Shown here piece after piece: positions 1 to 11,253 of a stretch of DNA of 64,000 nt (its first letter is position 1; the number at the start of each line of letters is the position of its first letter). Source of the stretch: Tetrahymena thermophila SB210 (lineage: Eukaryota; Ciliophora; Oligohymenophorea; Hymenostomatida; Tetrahymenidae); assembly GCF_000189635.1 (NCBI RefSeq), contig NW_002476351.1, forward strand, positions 124,001 through 188,000. Direction: 5' to 3'. Made by a program: the position numbers and the translations under genes. Under the pieces are notes generated by a model. The model made no database searches. It was not told the DNA's origin and worked only from the letters and a program-made list of their open reading frames with translations.

Positions 1-1090
1 TTTGGATATTACTACTAGGAATATAAAGAAAAATATTATTATTGGGAATTCATTAGAATCTACTTAAGAGTTATTGTTGTCGTTGCTTTTACCCTCACTT
101 CTTAAACTCAGTTTTTAGGTTACTTAATTGTGATTTTTATTCTCTTTATTTATATCAAATGTACGCTGTATTTTAATCCTATCTTAAATAAACATTTGCA
201 AAGATTTGATATTTTTTGCTATTAAATAATCATTTTGAATTGCTTATTGTCTGCAGCCAATACATAAATAAACTCTGAAGTGATATCAGCTCTAATTTAT
301 TCATTCAACTTACTGTTTTTATTAATAATAGTTTTAACAATTATTATTTTCAAATTAAATAATCCTCTAATTAGCATTGGTAAATATTTTAAAAAGTTAT
401 AATTCTTTATCTTGCCAAATTAGTACTATGTTAGAAATTAGTAAAAACAAGAAACATAATAGAAAATATTCAGTCTTTGGAAGAAAATACAAAGAAATTT
501 AAGTCTGATCATTTAGCTAAAAGCCATCGAAAGAGTCAGTGATGGATAATCAAAAATAAAGAGTAAGCCAAATTATTATCATAAAATAAATTACATATAT
601 TTAAAGATAATTTTTAAATATATAAATAGAAAACTATTCTTTAGTTAGCCCATAAAATAATGCATAACAACATAAGATACCTTTCAATAAAGTTTAGAAC
701 TCTATAATTATTGAATCATCAAATCAGAATTATTGCATCGAAAGTAATTAATTTTAAAATAAAAATTAAAAATTTCATTTTTTTAAAATTTAATCAGAAG
801 AAAACTGGATTTAAGTAAAAAAATATCAAAGTAAATTAAGCTAAAAGGGTACTGATTCATAGCTTCCAAATCAAATAAAAAGTGAAATCGAATGTAAAAG
901 TTCATTTATAAGCCCATCTCAGAAAGATTTAAATGATGAATAAAATTTTAAATCTGATGTATTCTTAAGCAGTAATTTCTCTAAGCCGTTAGATATAAAT
1001 TATGAAACCTAATTCAAACTAATAAAGTACATTGACTCAAAAAGAGAAACCAAAAATTAAAATCAAAAATTTGAATTCATTAAAGACTGA
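1..1090 (+). CDS. C-terminal part of a multi-pass membrane protein (5' truncated by window)
   Basis: The reading frame is open from base 1 with TAA/TAG as Gln and ends at TGA 1088-1090. Exons are 1-562, 630-743 and 798-1090; the introns (GTAAGC..ATAG, 67 nt; GTAATT..TCAG, 54 nt) restore frame exactly, giving 322 residues. The first ~120 residues hold three to four hydrophobic helices (for example around VIVVVAFTL, LIVIFILFIYI and LLFLLIIVLTIIIF). They are followed by a polar, Lys/Ser/Gln-rich cytoplasmic-type tail. Large ciliate surface proteins often end in such a bundle of helices plus a polar tail, but the ectodomain lies outside the window, so no function can be given. The splice phases make the tail exons likely; the gene's 5' end is unknown. 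Confidence 0.7.
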
Positions 1091-1611
1091 TTAATAAATA
1101 AATGAATACTACTCTTTTTAAATATATGAATTAAATATTTTATTTTTATAATATTTTATTCTCTTTAATTCATCAATATTTATATTTTTATCATGGTTTT
1201 TTATGTAATATTCCTAATTTAAATAACATATTGATTTTGTTAAATATTTTTTTTTTTTAAATTATGTAAAAATCCAAATACTAATATTGTTAATTTTTCA
1301 ATAAATATTTATTTAGACAAGATATATTTTGTTAATTTTATTACTATTTCTGTGGCATAATTAGTATTTTTTTAATTTTAATTTTTCAAATATGGTAAAT
1401 TCTTTATTTCCTTCTTAAATTTTTTGTTTTAGTAAAACTTTGTTCAATTTAATTTTTATATCATTAAAATAACCAATAGTGGTTATTTTAAATTTTTTTT
1501 CTATAAAATATCTAAGTTTTTTATTTAGAAAAACGATTGATAAAAAAAGCAGCAAATAATAATACATACATACACAAAAATATTATTTAAATTTAAAAAT
1601 TCTTGTAAAAA
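1091..1611. other. Intergenic, upstream of the F-box-like gene
   Basis: AT-rich, without a credible reading frame. It contains the perfect inverted repeat at 1465-1490 described separately. The left half has no recognisable feature. Confidence 0.6.
1465..1490. promoter_or_regulatory. Perfect inverted repeat upstream of the F-box-like gene
   Basis: Eleven-base arms (TAAAATAACCA and TGGTTATTTTA) flank a four-base ATAG spacer, about 120 nt before the ATG at 1612. The core is repeated unchanged before the duplicated copy (3521-3544) in otherwise diverging AT-rich sequence. It could be a binding site for a dimeric regulator or an RNA hairpin if transcribed; neither is shown. Confidence 0.45.
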
Positions 1612-2788
1612 ATGAAGAAAAAGTAAGATTAATTGCAAAAAGAAGAAACCAAAATTTCATAATCATAGTCTCCGTCTTTAAAACCAGGAAAGTTAGAAAC
1701 TATAAAAGCAGGATAATCTTCCTAAAAAGAATAAATAGTACACAAAATATTATTTTTTAATACACATTATTATATTTATTAATTAGGTTACTAAACCAAA
1801 TGTTCCTTCTACTTAAAAACAAACTAATGAATCTAAAAGTTTGACAAATAAAATTTCAAATGAAGATAAAAAAACTATTGCCAGCAAAGCAAATCCTTTA
1901 TCTTAAAAAATTTCAACTGCTAAAACTAGTAATAAGATTGCGAGTTCACAAAAATCTACTGCCAAACTTAATGATAAAAAAGATGGTAAACTTTCAAAAA
2001 AGCCACTAGTTGGAAAGGTAAAAGGGTAAAACGTTTTTGCTATGATTAATAAGAATATAATCTAATCTATTATAGCCTTTTTGAGTCCTTAAGAAACATG
2101 TAAATTAGCAATAACTAGCAAATCTATGTACGAATTAACAAATTATGGGGTACAAAACATAATTAATAATTTGAATTAAAAAAAATTATTACTATAGTAG
2201 ACTCATAATTTGAATGAAGATTAATTGAAAGCTATAATTTATTTAAAGCATTTTGATGCTTTTAATATAAGAAATGGAGGTTATTTTTCATGTCATGATT
2301 TTAAAATACCTGAATTAAAAGAGTTAATACATACACTATGGTTAATGGTAGCAGAAAAAGATTCTGAAGGAATTAAATATTTGGATAGTAATTTTGGAGA
2401 AGAGACCTTTCACTTTCATACTTATCATAATTTATAGAATGCAACAGCTGACAAGATATAAATATTAGATTAATGTCTCAGCAAATATACTGATGAATTT
2501 GTTGAAAATGGAAAATTAAAAGACAAATACAGTAGGATTGATGTAATTTTGCTCTAAAAATACTTAAATGGCATTAGGTATTACATAAAATTGAATTTTA
2601 ATACTGAAAGTCTAAAACATTTAGAAAAACTATATATGAAGGATTTTATTAAACTTGATAAAATCATTTACTTCTACTAAAAAATATATAAACAGAGCAA
2701 AGAAAGATTAGAAATTTATAAATATGATTTATCTGAAGTTAATAAAAGGAGAAAAATAAAAGACATTCCACATAGTTTTTTTGACTGA
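1612..2788 (+). CDS. F-box-like protein, intact copy
   Basis: Two exons, 1612-1737 and 1787-2788, separated by a 49-nt GTACAC..TTAG phase-0 intron; 375 residues, TGA stop. The first ~110 residues are a basic, Ser/Lys/Gln-rich linker. Around residues 130-165 there is an F-box-like segment: an INKNIIQSIIAFL helix, then SPQETCKLAITSKSMYEL, matching the family pattern of Ile/Leu-rich helix, 'fLsp.e..kla..sK.my.L'. The C-terminal ~200 residues are helical, with aromatic and charged residues and no known repeats. F-box proteins usually recruit substrates to SCF ubiquitin ligases through Skp1; that role is inferred. A damaged tandem copy follows downstream. The start is the first ATG in frame and lies in a segment conserved in both copies. 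Confidence 0.7.
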
Positions 2789-3660
2789 ATAAATTAGCTC
2801 ATACATTTTCTTCTCAAATTTATATATATATATATATGGTTTATTTTTATATATTTATTTTTTTACCAATTATAAAGAAGTAAAAATATTATCTAACCAA
2901 AGTGTTTACAAAATTTAACTAAATTATCTTTTATTTTCTTAAGTTTAAGTTCTCTCTCCAGTTATCATAAAATTCAAATTTATTATTTATCTGAATCATT
3001 TTAACATATAAAACTTAAGGTTGAAAATGTTTTATATTAATTATTCTTCTTAGTAAAACAGTTTGTTTTTGAAGAGAAAAGCAATAGATGAAACCTAATT
3101 TTATAATTACTGTTTTAATTTTTATTTAAAGAAAAATTTACTCAAAGAAAAATTAATGTAATTAGAGATTTTTTTAAAAAAACTACTTTAAACATTTAGA
3201 TGAGAGTAAATTTAAATCATAAAAAACCAAAATAAAATAATTTTTTTCCAAATTTTTTTGAATAGTTAAATTTAATTAAAAATAATTTATAATATATAAA
3301 TATAATATCAATAAATAATATAACTAGTAAATACTTTATTATTTCTGGTATTTAAATATTATTTGTTTTAAAAATAACATATATGATGAAGAAGATTTGA
3401 GTTAAAGTATTCTCTGCATTTTTTTGATTGATTAATTGATTTATTTTATTTTAGATTAGATTAGGATTCTTGAATTTTTAATCAAAGTAAAAAAATTTAG
3501 ATATCATTTTTATATCATCAAAAATAACCAATAGTGGTTATTTTAATTTTTTTTTAAACATTTAAGTTTTTTAATTGGAAAATCGATTGATAAAAAAAGC
3601 AGCAAATAATAATACATACATACATAAATACATCACTTCAATTTAAAAATACATGTAAAA
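2789..3660. other. Intergenic between the two F-box-like copies
   Basis: The left part is the 3' flank of copy 1 and is repeated after copy 2. A short (TA)n tract lies near 2820-2836. The right part is the promoter side of copy 2, with the conserved inverted repeat at 3521-3544. No reading frame is supported. Confidence 0.6.
3521..3544. promoter_or_regulatory. Second copy of the upstream inverted repeat
   Basis: AAAATAACCA - ATAG - TGGTTATTTT, about 120 nt before the ATG at 3661. It has the same sequence and spacing as at 1465-1490. Confidence 0.45.
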
Positions 3661-4629
3661 ATGAAGAAAAAGTTAGATTTATTGCAAAAAGAAGAAACCA
3701 AAATTTCATAATCATAGTCTCCGTCTTTAAAACCAGGAAAGTTAGAACCTGTAACAGCAGGATAATCTTCCTAAAAAGAATAAAAAGTACATAATTTATT
3801 ATTTTTTAATCCACATTATTATTCTTTATTATTTAGATTACTAAACCAAAAGTCCCTACTATATAGAAACTAACTAATGAAGCTTAAAGTTTGACAAATA
3901 AAGTTTCAAATGCAGATAAAAAAGCTATTGTTAGCAAAGCAAATCCTTTATCTTAAAAAACTTCAGCTGCTAAAACTAGTAATAAAATTGCGAGTTCATA
4001 AAAATCTACTACCAAATTTAATGATAAAAAAGATGGCAAAAAAAAGCCACTAGTTGGAAAGGTAAAAGGGTAAAACGTTTTTGCGATGATTAATAAGAAT
4101 ATCATCTAATCTATTATAGCCTTTTTGAGTCCTTAAGAAACATGCAAATTAGCAATAACTAGCAAATCTATGTACGAATTAACAAATTATAGCAGAAAAA
4201 GATTCTGAAGGAATTAAATATTTGGATAGGAATTTTGGAGAAGAGACATTTCACTTTCGTACTTATCATAATTTATAGAATGCAACAGCAGATAAGATAT
4301 AAATATTAGATTAATGCCTGAGCAAATATACTGATGAATTTGTTGAAAATGGAAAATTAAAAGACAAATACAGTAGGATTGATGTAATTTTGCTCTAAAA
4401 ATACTTAAAAGGCATTAGGTATTTCATAAAATTGAATTTGAATATGGAAAGTGTGCCACTTTTAGAAAAAGTATATATGAAGGATTTTATTAAACTAGAT
4501 AAAATCATTTACTTCTACTAAAAAATATTTAAACAGAGCAAAGAAAGAATAGAAATTTATACATATGATTTTTCTTAAGTTAACTAAAGAAGAAAAACAA
4601 AAGATATTCCACGTAGCTTTTTTAACTGA
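3661..4629 (+). pseudogene. F-box-like gene copy 2, frameshifted by an internal deletion
   Basis: Exon 1 is 3661-3786, the intron 3787-3836 and exon 2 starts at 3837. The F-box-like segment is intact, but the sequence matching 2147-2349 of copy 1 (about 203 nt, not a multiple of three) is missing. The frame therefore hits TGA at 4206-4208, just after the junction near 4190. The lost frame stays open from 4192 to TGA 4627-4629 and still aligns with copy 1, so the deletion looks recent. A truncated product of about 165 residues carrying the F-box could still be made. Alternatively, a new intron from a GT near 4127 to the TATAG at 4187-4191 would rejoin the frames but discard the F-box helices; I consider this less likely. 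Confidence 0.65.
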
Positions 4630-5512
4630 ATTAATTCATACATTAAGTTCTCAAATTTATAAAAATTATGGTTTATTTTTATATATTTATTTTTTTACCA
4701 ATAACTAAATACATACAGAAGGAAGTAAAAGTATTACTTAACCAAAGTAAAATCTTTAGAGAATATTTTAGTTTAAAAAACTGTATTTTATTAAATTGAT
4801 AAACAAAAATTTAATATAAATTTTATTATTAATCCAATTTTAGGTAATTTTTTTATTAATAAAAGTAATATTTATTTTAATTTAGTCTTAAATTAACATC
4901 CCTTTTTTAATCTAGCACAGAGATGGCTAATCATATTTGATTCACAAGATTTAACTAAATTTTTGTTTTTTTCTTAAGTTTAAGCTAAAATTCTCACTTA
5001 AGCTATTAAGAAATTCAAATTTCTAATTTTTATTGAATTCTTTTAATTAATTTTTAAAACTTAAAGTTAAAAATCATTAGTAATTATTATTTTTAGTAAA
5101 AAGCAATAGATTTAACATAATTTTATAATTCTGTATTCATTTTTATTTTAAGAGTAAAATAATTTAAGGAAAAAATCAATTTAAGTTAATTAGAGATTTT
5201 TTCAAAAAAAACTACTTTGGCCACTCCCTCCACTCAATAACCACACCTCTTAAATTACTGTAAATTTAAAATAGTAAATAAAGAAAAGAAAATATTTTAA
5301 ATTCAACTTGATTTGAATAACTAAAATAAATCTCATTAAAAATATAGAATATAAATTTGAAAAAGATGAAACAAACATTTAAAATATAAACTAATAATAC
5401 AGCAATAATTTAATTAATTAATCACTAAATATTAAAAAGCAAATTATTTTTTATTATTATAAATTTATTTATTTATTTATTTATTTATTTTTGTTTGTTT
5501 GACTAGAATTTA
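4630..5512. other. Intergenic between convergent genes
   Basis: 3' flank of the duplicated unit up to about 5220, then AT-rich sequence with a (TTTA)n run near 5465-5490. A C-rich patch at about 5219-5252 stands out from its surroundings. No gene seen. Confidence 0.6.
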
Positions 5513-8500
5513 TCAATTTGAATAATTTTTTAAAGCTAATTAATTAACAATATTTACTAAGAAAGCTTTATATTGATTTTACCAATCATCCTAAATGACA
5601 TCCTATTCATCTTTTTTATGCTTCTCTCCATCTAAAATCCAACCTGATATATTTTTTTTTATTTTATAATGAGAGAAATTAGAATCTAAAAAGAAGATGC
5701 ACCCCCAGTCGTTTTTATGACGAATGCATCTACCTGCAGCTTGGTTGACAACTTTAGATGTAACTTTTTCATACCAATCGTTTTTCATGAATTTGAGCTA
5801 GTATCTTTTTCTTTAGCAATTAACATATGGATCAAATAATTAAGGATAAGGAACTCCTAGAATAATAGCAATTCTGCACAAGTTATCTTTAAAATCAATA
5901 CCTTCTGAGAGTTTTCCCTTACAAACACCTAAAAAGATGCAGTTCTTATAATTACTTTCTATATTATTTTTGTATTACTCAAATTATGCTTTAAAGTCCT
6001 TGGAATCACTTGTTTCTTTGTAGACATAAAATTACTTTTTGGCAATACTTCTAATTTATTTGTAATATTAATTTAGATAAGAGTAACTCTTAAAAAATAT
6101 AAGAAAGCCTTGTTTTTTATTTAATTTCCTTGTGTAATTTAGAAAAATATTTAAAATATCTTGAATAGCATTTATTGCATTAACAATTAGATCTTCTTTA
6201 TTTTCAAAATTCAAATGTATTTCTTTCTCTTAGTATTTAGTAATTACTTGAGTAAATAAGTTTTCTTAGGAATTAAAAATATTTTTAGATTCATAAATTT
6301 CAAATGGAAGACAAATGCTATCAGTAATTAAATCATAAGGTTCTAAAGTACCTGAAGAAAATATAAATGAATTTACACGAATTTTATCCTTAATTTTTCT
6401 GAATATTTCCTTGGCTGATAAGCATCCAATCTAAAAATACAAAGAATCATTATCCCTAGAAAAACATAGGTAATAATCTAAAAGGATTTAACTTTTATCG
6501 TTTATTTACTACTCATTCCTTAAAAATAAAAGTTTTTAAAAAAATTTATTTATTGTAAAAAAAGAATTAATATGAATGTCTTTAGCAATATCTACAAGAT
6601 TGTTAATCGGATTACAAACTTATGCAAATTTTTTTTTTAGATTTTTTTCTATTAAGGCTTTTATAAAATTTAACATTTTGTAAATTTCCTGCGATTTTTT
6701 TACAAATTCTTTCATCTGTAAAATATCAACAAACTCTAATTTTTAAAGATGACTATAAATGCTTTAGCAATAAAACAATTCACTAAAATTTTTATTTTTA
6801 TTATTTTATGGATTAAACCAGCTGATAAAATTATTTTCACAAAATTCAGTTATATCTAGAAAGCTGTTTTGAAAGTTATTCAAAAAACTAAATAACTCTT
6901 CTTTTCTTGCTTTCTTATAGATTTCTAATTTCTAACTTACTATTTATTCATCCAATTTTAAATCTTCAGGATCATCTTTTTCAATAAAATCAACAAGATC
7001 TTTCACATCCTATCTAGCTATTATTAAATGTTGTTTTTATATGCACTATTTTATTTAATCATACAAATCGATAAATGTAAAATTTTTTTATTTGATATAT
7101 TATTTTCCACTTTCTTTATTTTCAGATTTTTTCAATAAAATCTCTTTGATCAAATTAATTGGATTTTTTTCATCTTTATTTTCTTAGGATTTTTATTTTT
7201 CTTGCTTTTTACTTTATCTTTAAATTAATATTTTAAAATATTAAGCTTCATTTTCTATTTCTTTAGCTATTAATTATTTTAATGTATTGCTTGTTTCATT
7301 ATTTAATTTAGACTTCTAAAAATATGAATTAAATTTTTTAACAGTCTCATAAAAGGTATCCCAATGGTCTTTATTTATAGTTAATTTCTATTCTTATTCT
7401 GCAAGCTCAGCAATATTATGACCTTCATCAAATATTACGATCAAATCAGAATTTTCAAATAAATGTTTTACACGACTTAAGATATGTTATTTTATCACAT
7501 AATTGTAAGTACTGTAAACGATTTTTGCAGACTTTGCAGCTTCTTTGCTATAGAAATAGGGACAACCTAACTCCTTCTCTTAAAATAAGTGATTTATGTC
7601 TTCGATATCAGGTAACATAAATTCTTATTGGAAATTTCTTTTTACTTTTGGATATCTCCATTTAATATTTTATTTTGTAGATATATTTTTTTTGAAATCT
7701 TTGTAGTACTCACAATAATCTAATTGCTCATTTTCTAGATTGTAGATAATTTCATTTAATTCTACTTCTTCATTATTTTATAGAAGATAAAAATTATTTT
7801 TGCATTTTTCTAATTTTCCACCTTCAATTTCATCTTTTTCAACTTCTATTGATATTTAATTATGATTTTCTTGATTTTAAATAATTTCATCTAGTTTAAC
7901 TTCTTCATTTTATTATAGAAGTTAAAAATTATTTTAGCATTTTTCTAATTTTCCACCTTCAATTTCATCTTTTTCAACTTGTATTGATATTTAATTATGA
8001 TTTTCTTGATTTTAGATAATTTCATCTCGTTTAACTTCTTCATTTTATTAAAGTAGTTAAAAATTATTTTAGCATAATTCTAACTTTCCACTTTCATTTT
8101 CATCTTTATTTACTTCTGGTGATATTTAATCTTTATTTTGCTAATTTTAGATAGTCTCATATAGTTTGACTTCTTCATTTTTTTAAATAAATTATAAATT
8201 GTTTTAGCATTTTTCTAACACTCCACTTTCATTTTTATATAAAAGATTTTTATCTTTTTCTACTTCTGTTGATATTTAATCTTGAGTTTTAGTTTCTTAA
8301 ACTTTTTATTATTATTTAAATAATTATATGCTTTTTATGTAATTTTTAACATCTTGTTCATTTAAATTTTCATCTAATATACCTAACAACTTTATTATCT
8401 ACCTTTAATGCTAAAAATCTTTATTTTCTTAATTTTTTTCTACAAGTTTTTCTTCTTTATCTTGATCTTCTTCTTCTTGATTTTTATCTTCATCTTCTTC

Positions 8501-10501
8501 TTCTTCATCATCATACTCCTCCTCTTATTATCCTTCTGTAATTAAACTACATAATTTATTTATGTCTTCATTAGACAGCTTGATGTCTATATTCTTTTCT
8601 TTGAAGTATTTTTAAATTTAGTTGAATTTTGGACAAAATTAGTTTCTTCCTGCTAAGATTGAATACCGATTGATACCTTGAAATTTTTTAATCTTTCTTA
8701 TTTCCTTGATAAACCCATTTATTTATTCACAAGTTCTTGTTAATAAAAGAATTTTTGTATTTGGGTTTTATTCAACATAAGCTAAAGCTGACGAGATTGT
8801 CATTAGAGTTTTACCAGTTCCCGTGGGCGATTAAAAAAGTAAATTTTTCTTATTCTTTAAAGTCTTAATAATTTCTTACATAGAATCTAGTTAGTTTGGA
8901 TATGGGTTTTCGTGTGGAAAGATATCTTTGCAGAGTTCAAACACTAAATCTTTTTCTTATTCATTCACCTATAACTTCTATTGACCTTAATTATCTTTTA
9001 TAGAATTTTCTCCATTATCATTTTCCTCATATTCAATTTTCTTCTTTTTTTTATATTTGTTCTAGTTTTTAGGTGAGTTCGAATTTAAGTCTACTTAATC
9101 TTGTTTTTGGTCAGTTTCATAATCAAGTAACGTTTTGCTAAAACTTTAATTTTATTTAACATTTAAACAAGTACTAATGAAATCCTTAAAAATTTTATTT
9201 TCTTAGTTCTTCTATTAATTATCTTCAGAAATATTTTATTTTTTTTTTCTAGAAATTCTTTTTTTCTTAACTTAATGTTATTCAACACCTGTTTCAATTT
9301 CATCCTATTTTTTTTCTAAAATTGCTTCAGATTGTAAATTATTATTAATATAATTATCATTTTCTACATGCTCTTTTTCTGATTTTACTATCTTATTTTA
9401 TCTGCGTGTATATTTTCTAGTTTTCTTTTAATTCTTTACTTAGTCTTCTTAGTTTTGGCTTTCATTTTCATTTTCTTTCATAACTTGATTTTATTCAACA
9501 TCTATTTTATTTTCATCACCCTTTTTTCCTAAAGTTTCATCTAAAGTTTTATCAGATTGCAAATAATTGAAGATATTATTATCATTTTCTACTTGCTCTT
9601 TTTCTGATTTTACTATCTTATTTTATCTGCGTGTATATTTTCTAGTTTTCTTTTAATTCTTTACTTAGTCTTCTTAGTTTTGGCTTTCATTTTCATTTTC
9701 TTTCATAACTTGATTTTATTCAACATCTATTTTATTTTCATCACCCTTTTTTCCTAAAGTTTCATCAGATTGCAAATAATTAAAGATATTATTATCTACT
9801 TCTCCTTCCTCTTTTCCTTACTTTGCTTTTTTATTTTATCTGCGTGTATATTTTCTAGTTTTCTTTTAATTACTTACTTAGCTTTCTAATATTTGGTTTA
9901 AATATTCATTCAAACAGCTATTTTAATCAAGCTAGTTATTTTAAACATTTTATTTATTGGTAGATAATAATTCATTTTATTTTTTTTTAATTTTCACTAC
10001 ATCTTTAAATAAAAATTTTTCAAAATCTTCATTTAAATATTATTATTCATTTTCTATTTGGCATTTATTGGATTCTAAATCTAAAATATCTTCTTGGTTT
10101 TTAGTTATTTTATTCCTTTTTTTACATATTCTTTTTCTAATTTTAATTTTTTAAACTTAGTCATCAAATTCGTTATTTGCTGGTTCTTATTAGTTATTTT
10201 ATATATCTTTTACATTGTTGGGTATTTCTTAAAAACTATTTGGAATCTTTAAGAATTGATTTTAATAAATTTAAAAATCAACACCAATCATAATGTTTTA
10301 AAAGCAATAAGCACTTGTTTATTATTTTACATTATTATCGCTTATATGTTCTTATTCATTAACAATTATCTGTTGATCCTCATTATGATCTTCTTTTTAA
10401 TGCAATTTTTGTTATATTTGTTATACTTTTGGATCATATTTTTAAGATTTTATTTTATTTTTTTAAGCACTTGACTCCTTGCTTTTAGGTATCTTTCCCA
10501 T
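5513..10501 (-). CDS. FANCJ: FANCJ/BRIP1-like DEAH helicase (Rad3/XPD family) with expanded repeats
   Basis: One uninterrupted frame of 1662 residues from ATG 10501 to TGA 5515-5513. The first ~500 residues are Asn/Gln/Lys-rich and include three basic repeats. The helicase core follows: PYPNQLDSM (Q-motif-like, ~530), Walker A SPTGTGKTLMTISSALAY (~557), LLLTRT (motif Ia), VIFDEGHNIAELAE (motif II, ~1025), SSGTLEP (~1387) and motif VI QAAGRCIRHKNDWG (~1585). The GRCIRHxNDWG wording fits FANCJ better than RTEL1 (GRVIRHxxDYG) or XPD (GRAIRGxxDYG). The Fe-S insert has GRNQFCPKF (~623), DYCEYY (~931) and LGCPYFY (~980), with a long acidic insertion and four Cys-bearing repeats between them. Family members unwind G-quadruplex and crosslink-stalled DNA in the nucleus. 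At 1662 residues it is longer than human FANCJ (about 1250) because of the insertions. Confidence 0.85.
7740..8300 (-). repeat. Four tandem ~120-bp coding repeats in the helicase Fe-S insert
   Basis: Each unit encodes roughly 40 residues containing LEKCxNN (or LELCQNN), a run of Gln/Leu, NEEVKLDEII and NQISxEVEKD. The units keep frame, and the two middle ones are most alike. Each carries one Cys in the region where the family places an Fe-S ligand. Confidence 0.75.
9360..9900 (-). repeat. Tandem coding repeats (213-225 bp) in the helicase N-terminal region
   Basis: The block encoding KNQKKTRKYTRRQNK recurs with starts near 9401, 9626 and 9839 (+ strand landmark TCTGCGTGTATATTTTCTAG). The first two copies are nearly identical over about 200 bp, including IFNYLQSD and NKIDVEQNQ. 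The basic blocks resemble DNA-binding or nuclear-localisation patches. Confidence 0.75.
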
Positions 10502-11253
10502 TATTTATTTGTTGAAGATATTATTAGTATTTATATGATTATTATTATTCTAATTTGTTTTTCAGAATCTTAATTATTTTTTTTTAATTTACCGAATTAT
10601 GAGACATGCAAATTTTATCAGATACTTTTTGATATTATAAAAATTAAGAATTAAAAGATTTATTTCTAATATTATAGATGCTCTAATATAATTCTATCAA
10701 TTATTTGTTCATAAATACCAAGTTATCATCGTAAATTTTAAATAGGCCCTACAATCAATTTAATTTACTAAATTTAATCAACATTATTAGAAATATACAT
10801 TTTCATTTTGATATAAAATTAATAAATATTGCATTTTCTTAAAAAATAACATTATCAAGTAATATAATTAATTTACAATCCATTCTAATCAAATTTGAAT
10901 ATTAAAATTGTCTATCAAAAGTACTTTTAAATTTTAATTAATTTTTATTCTAATTTACAGTTAGTAACTTATTTATGTAATTAATTAAAAGAATCATTTC
11001 AATAAAATTTTCATAAAATATCTCAAATTATTTAAAAATAAAATCAACTTTTTTTTGAATTAATTTTCTTTTTATTTTAATTTATTGATAAAGTTGCAAA
11101 TAAATTTCAAGCAATAAATAATAAAACTACCAATTAATTTAATGAATTTATTAATTAATTAAATGTGCTTATTGAATAAATAATCAACAATTAGCTTTTT
11201 TAGTAAGAATATTTAATAGAAGATATAAATAAATATATTAGATAAATAATTAA
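10502..11253. other. Intergenic between two minus-strand genes
   Basis: Promoter side of the helicase gene and 3' flank of the next gene. Strongly AT-rich with runs of A and T. No reading frame or structured element recognised. Confidence 0.6.

Larger units (their letters stand above)
1460..3240. repeat. Direct repeat unit 1: tandem duplication containing the F-box-like gene
   Basis: The block from just before the inverted repeat, through the gene and several hundred bases downstream, is repeated at about 3510-5220. Matching landmarks beyond the genes include the stretch around AAGTAAAAATATTATCTAACC, the TTCTTAAGTTTAAG motif and AAGCAATAGAT. The boundaries are approximate because the edges are AT-rich. 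Confidence 0.7.
3510..5220. repeat. Direct repeat unit 2: tandem duplication containing the damaged F-box-like copy
   Basis: Second copy of the block at about 1460-3240. It is nearly identical through the first exon and intron and diverges in the flanks. It carries a deletion of about 203 bp relative to unit 1. Confidence 0.7.

Noticed and set aside
9957..10474. Hydrophobic plus-strand frames opposite the helicase N-terminus
   Set aside because: They are the complement of Lys/Asn/Gln-rich codons, which always read as Phe/Ile/Leu on the other strand.
5513..10501. RTEL1 or XPD as the identity of the helicase
   Set aside because: Motif VI reads GRCIRHKNDWG and the Q-region reads PYPNQL, closer to FANCJ; RTEL1 and XPD have different residues there, though phylogeny would settle it.
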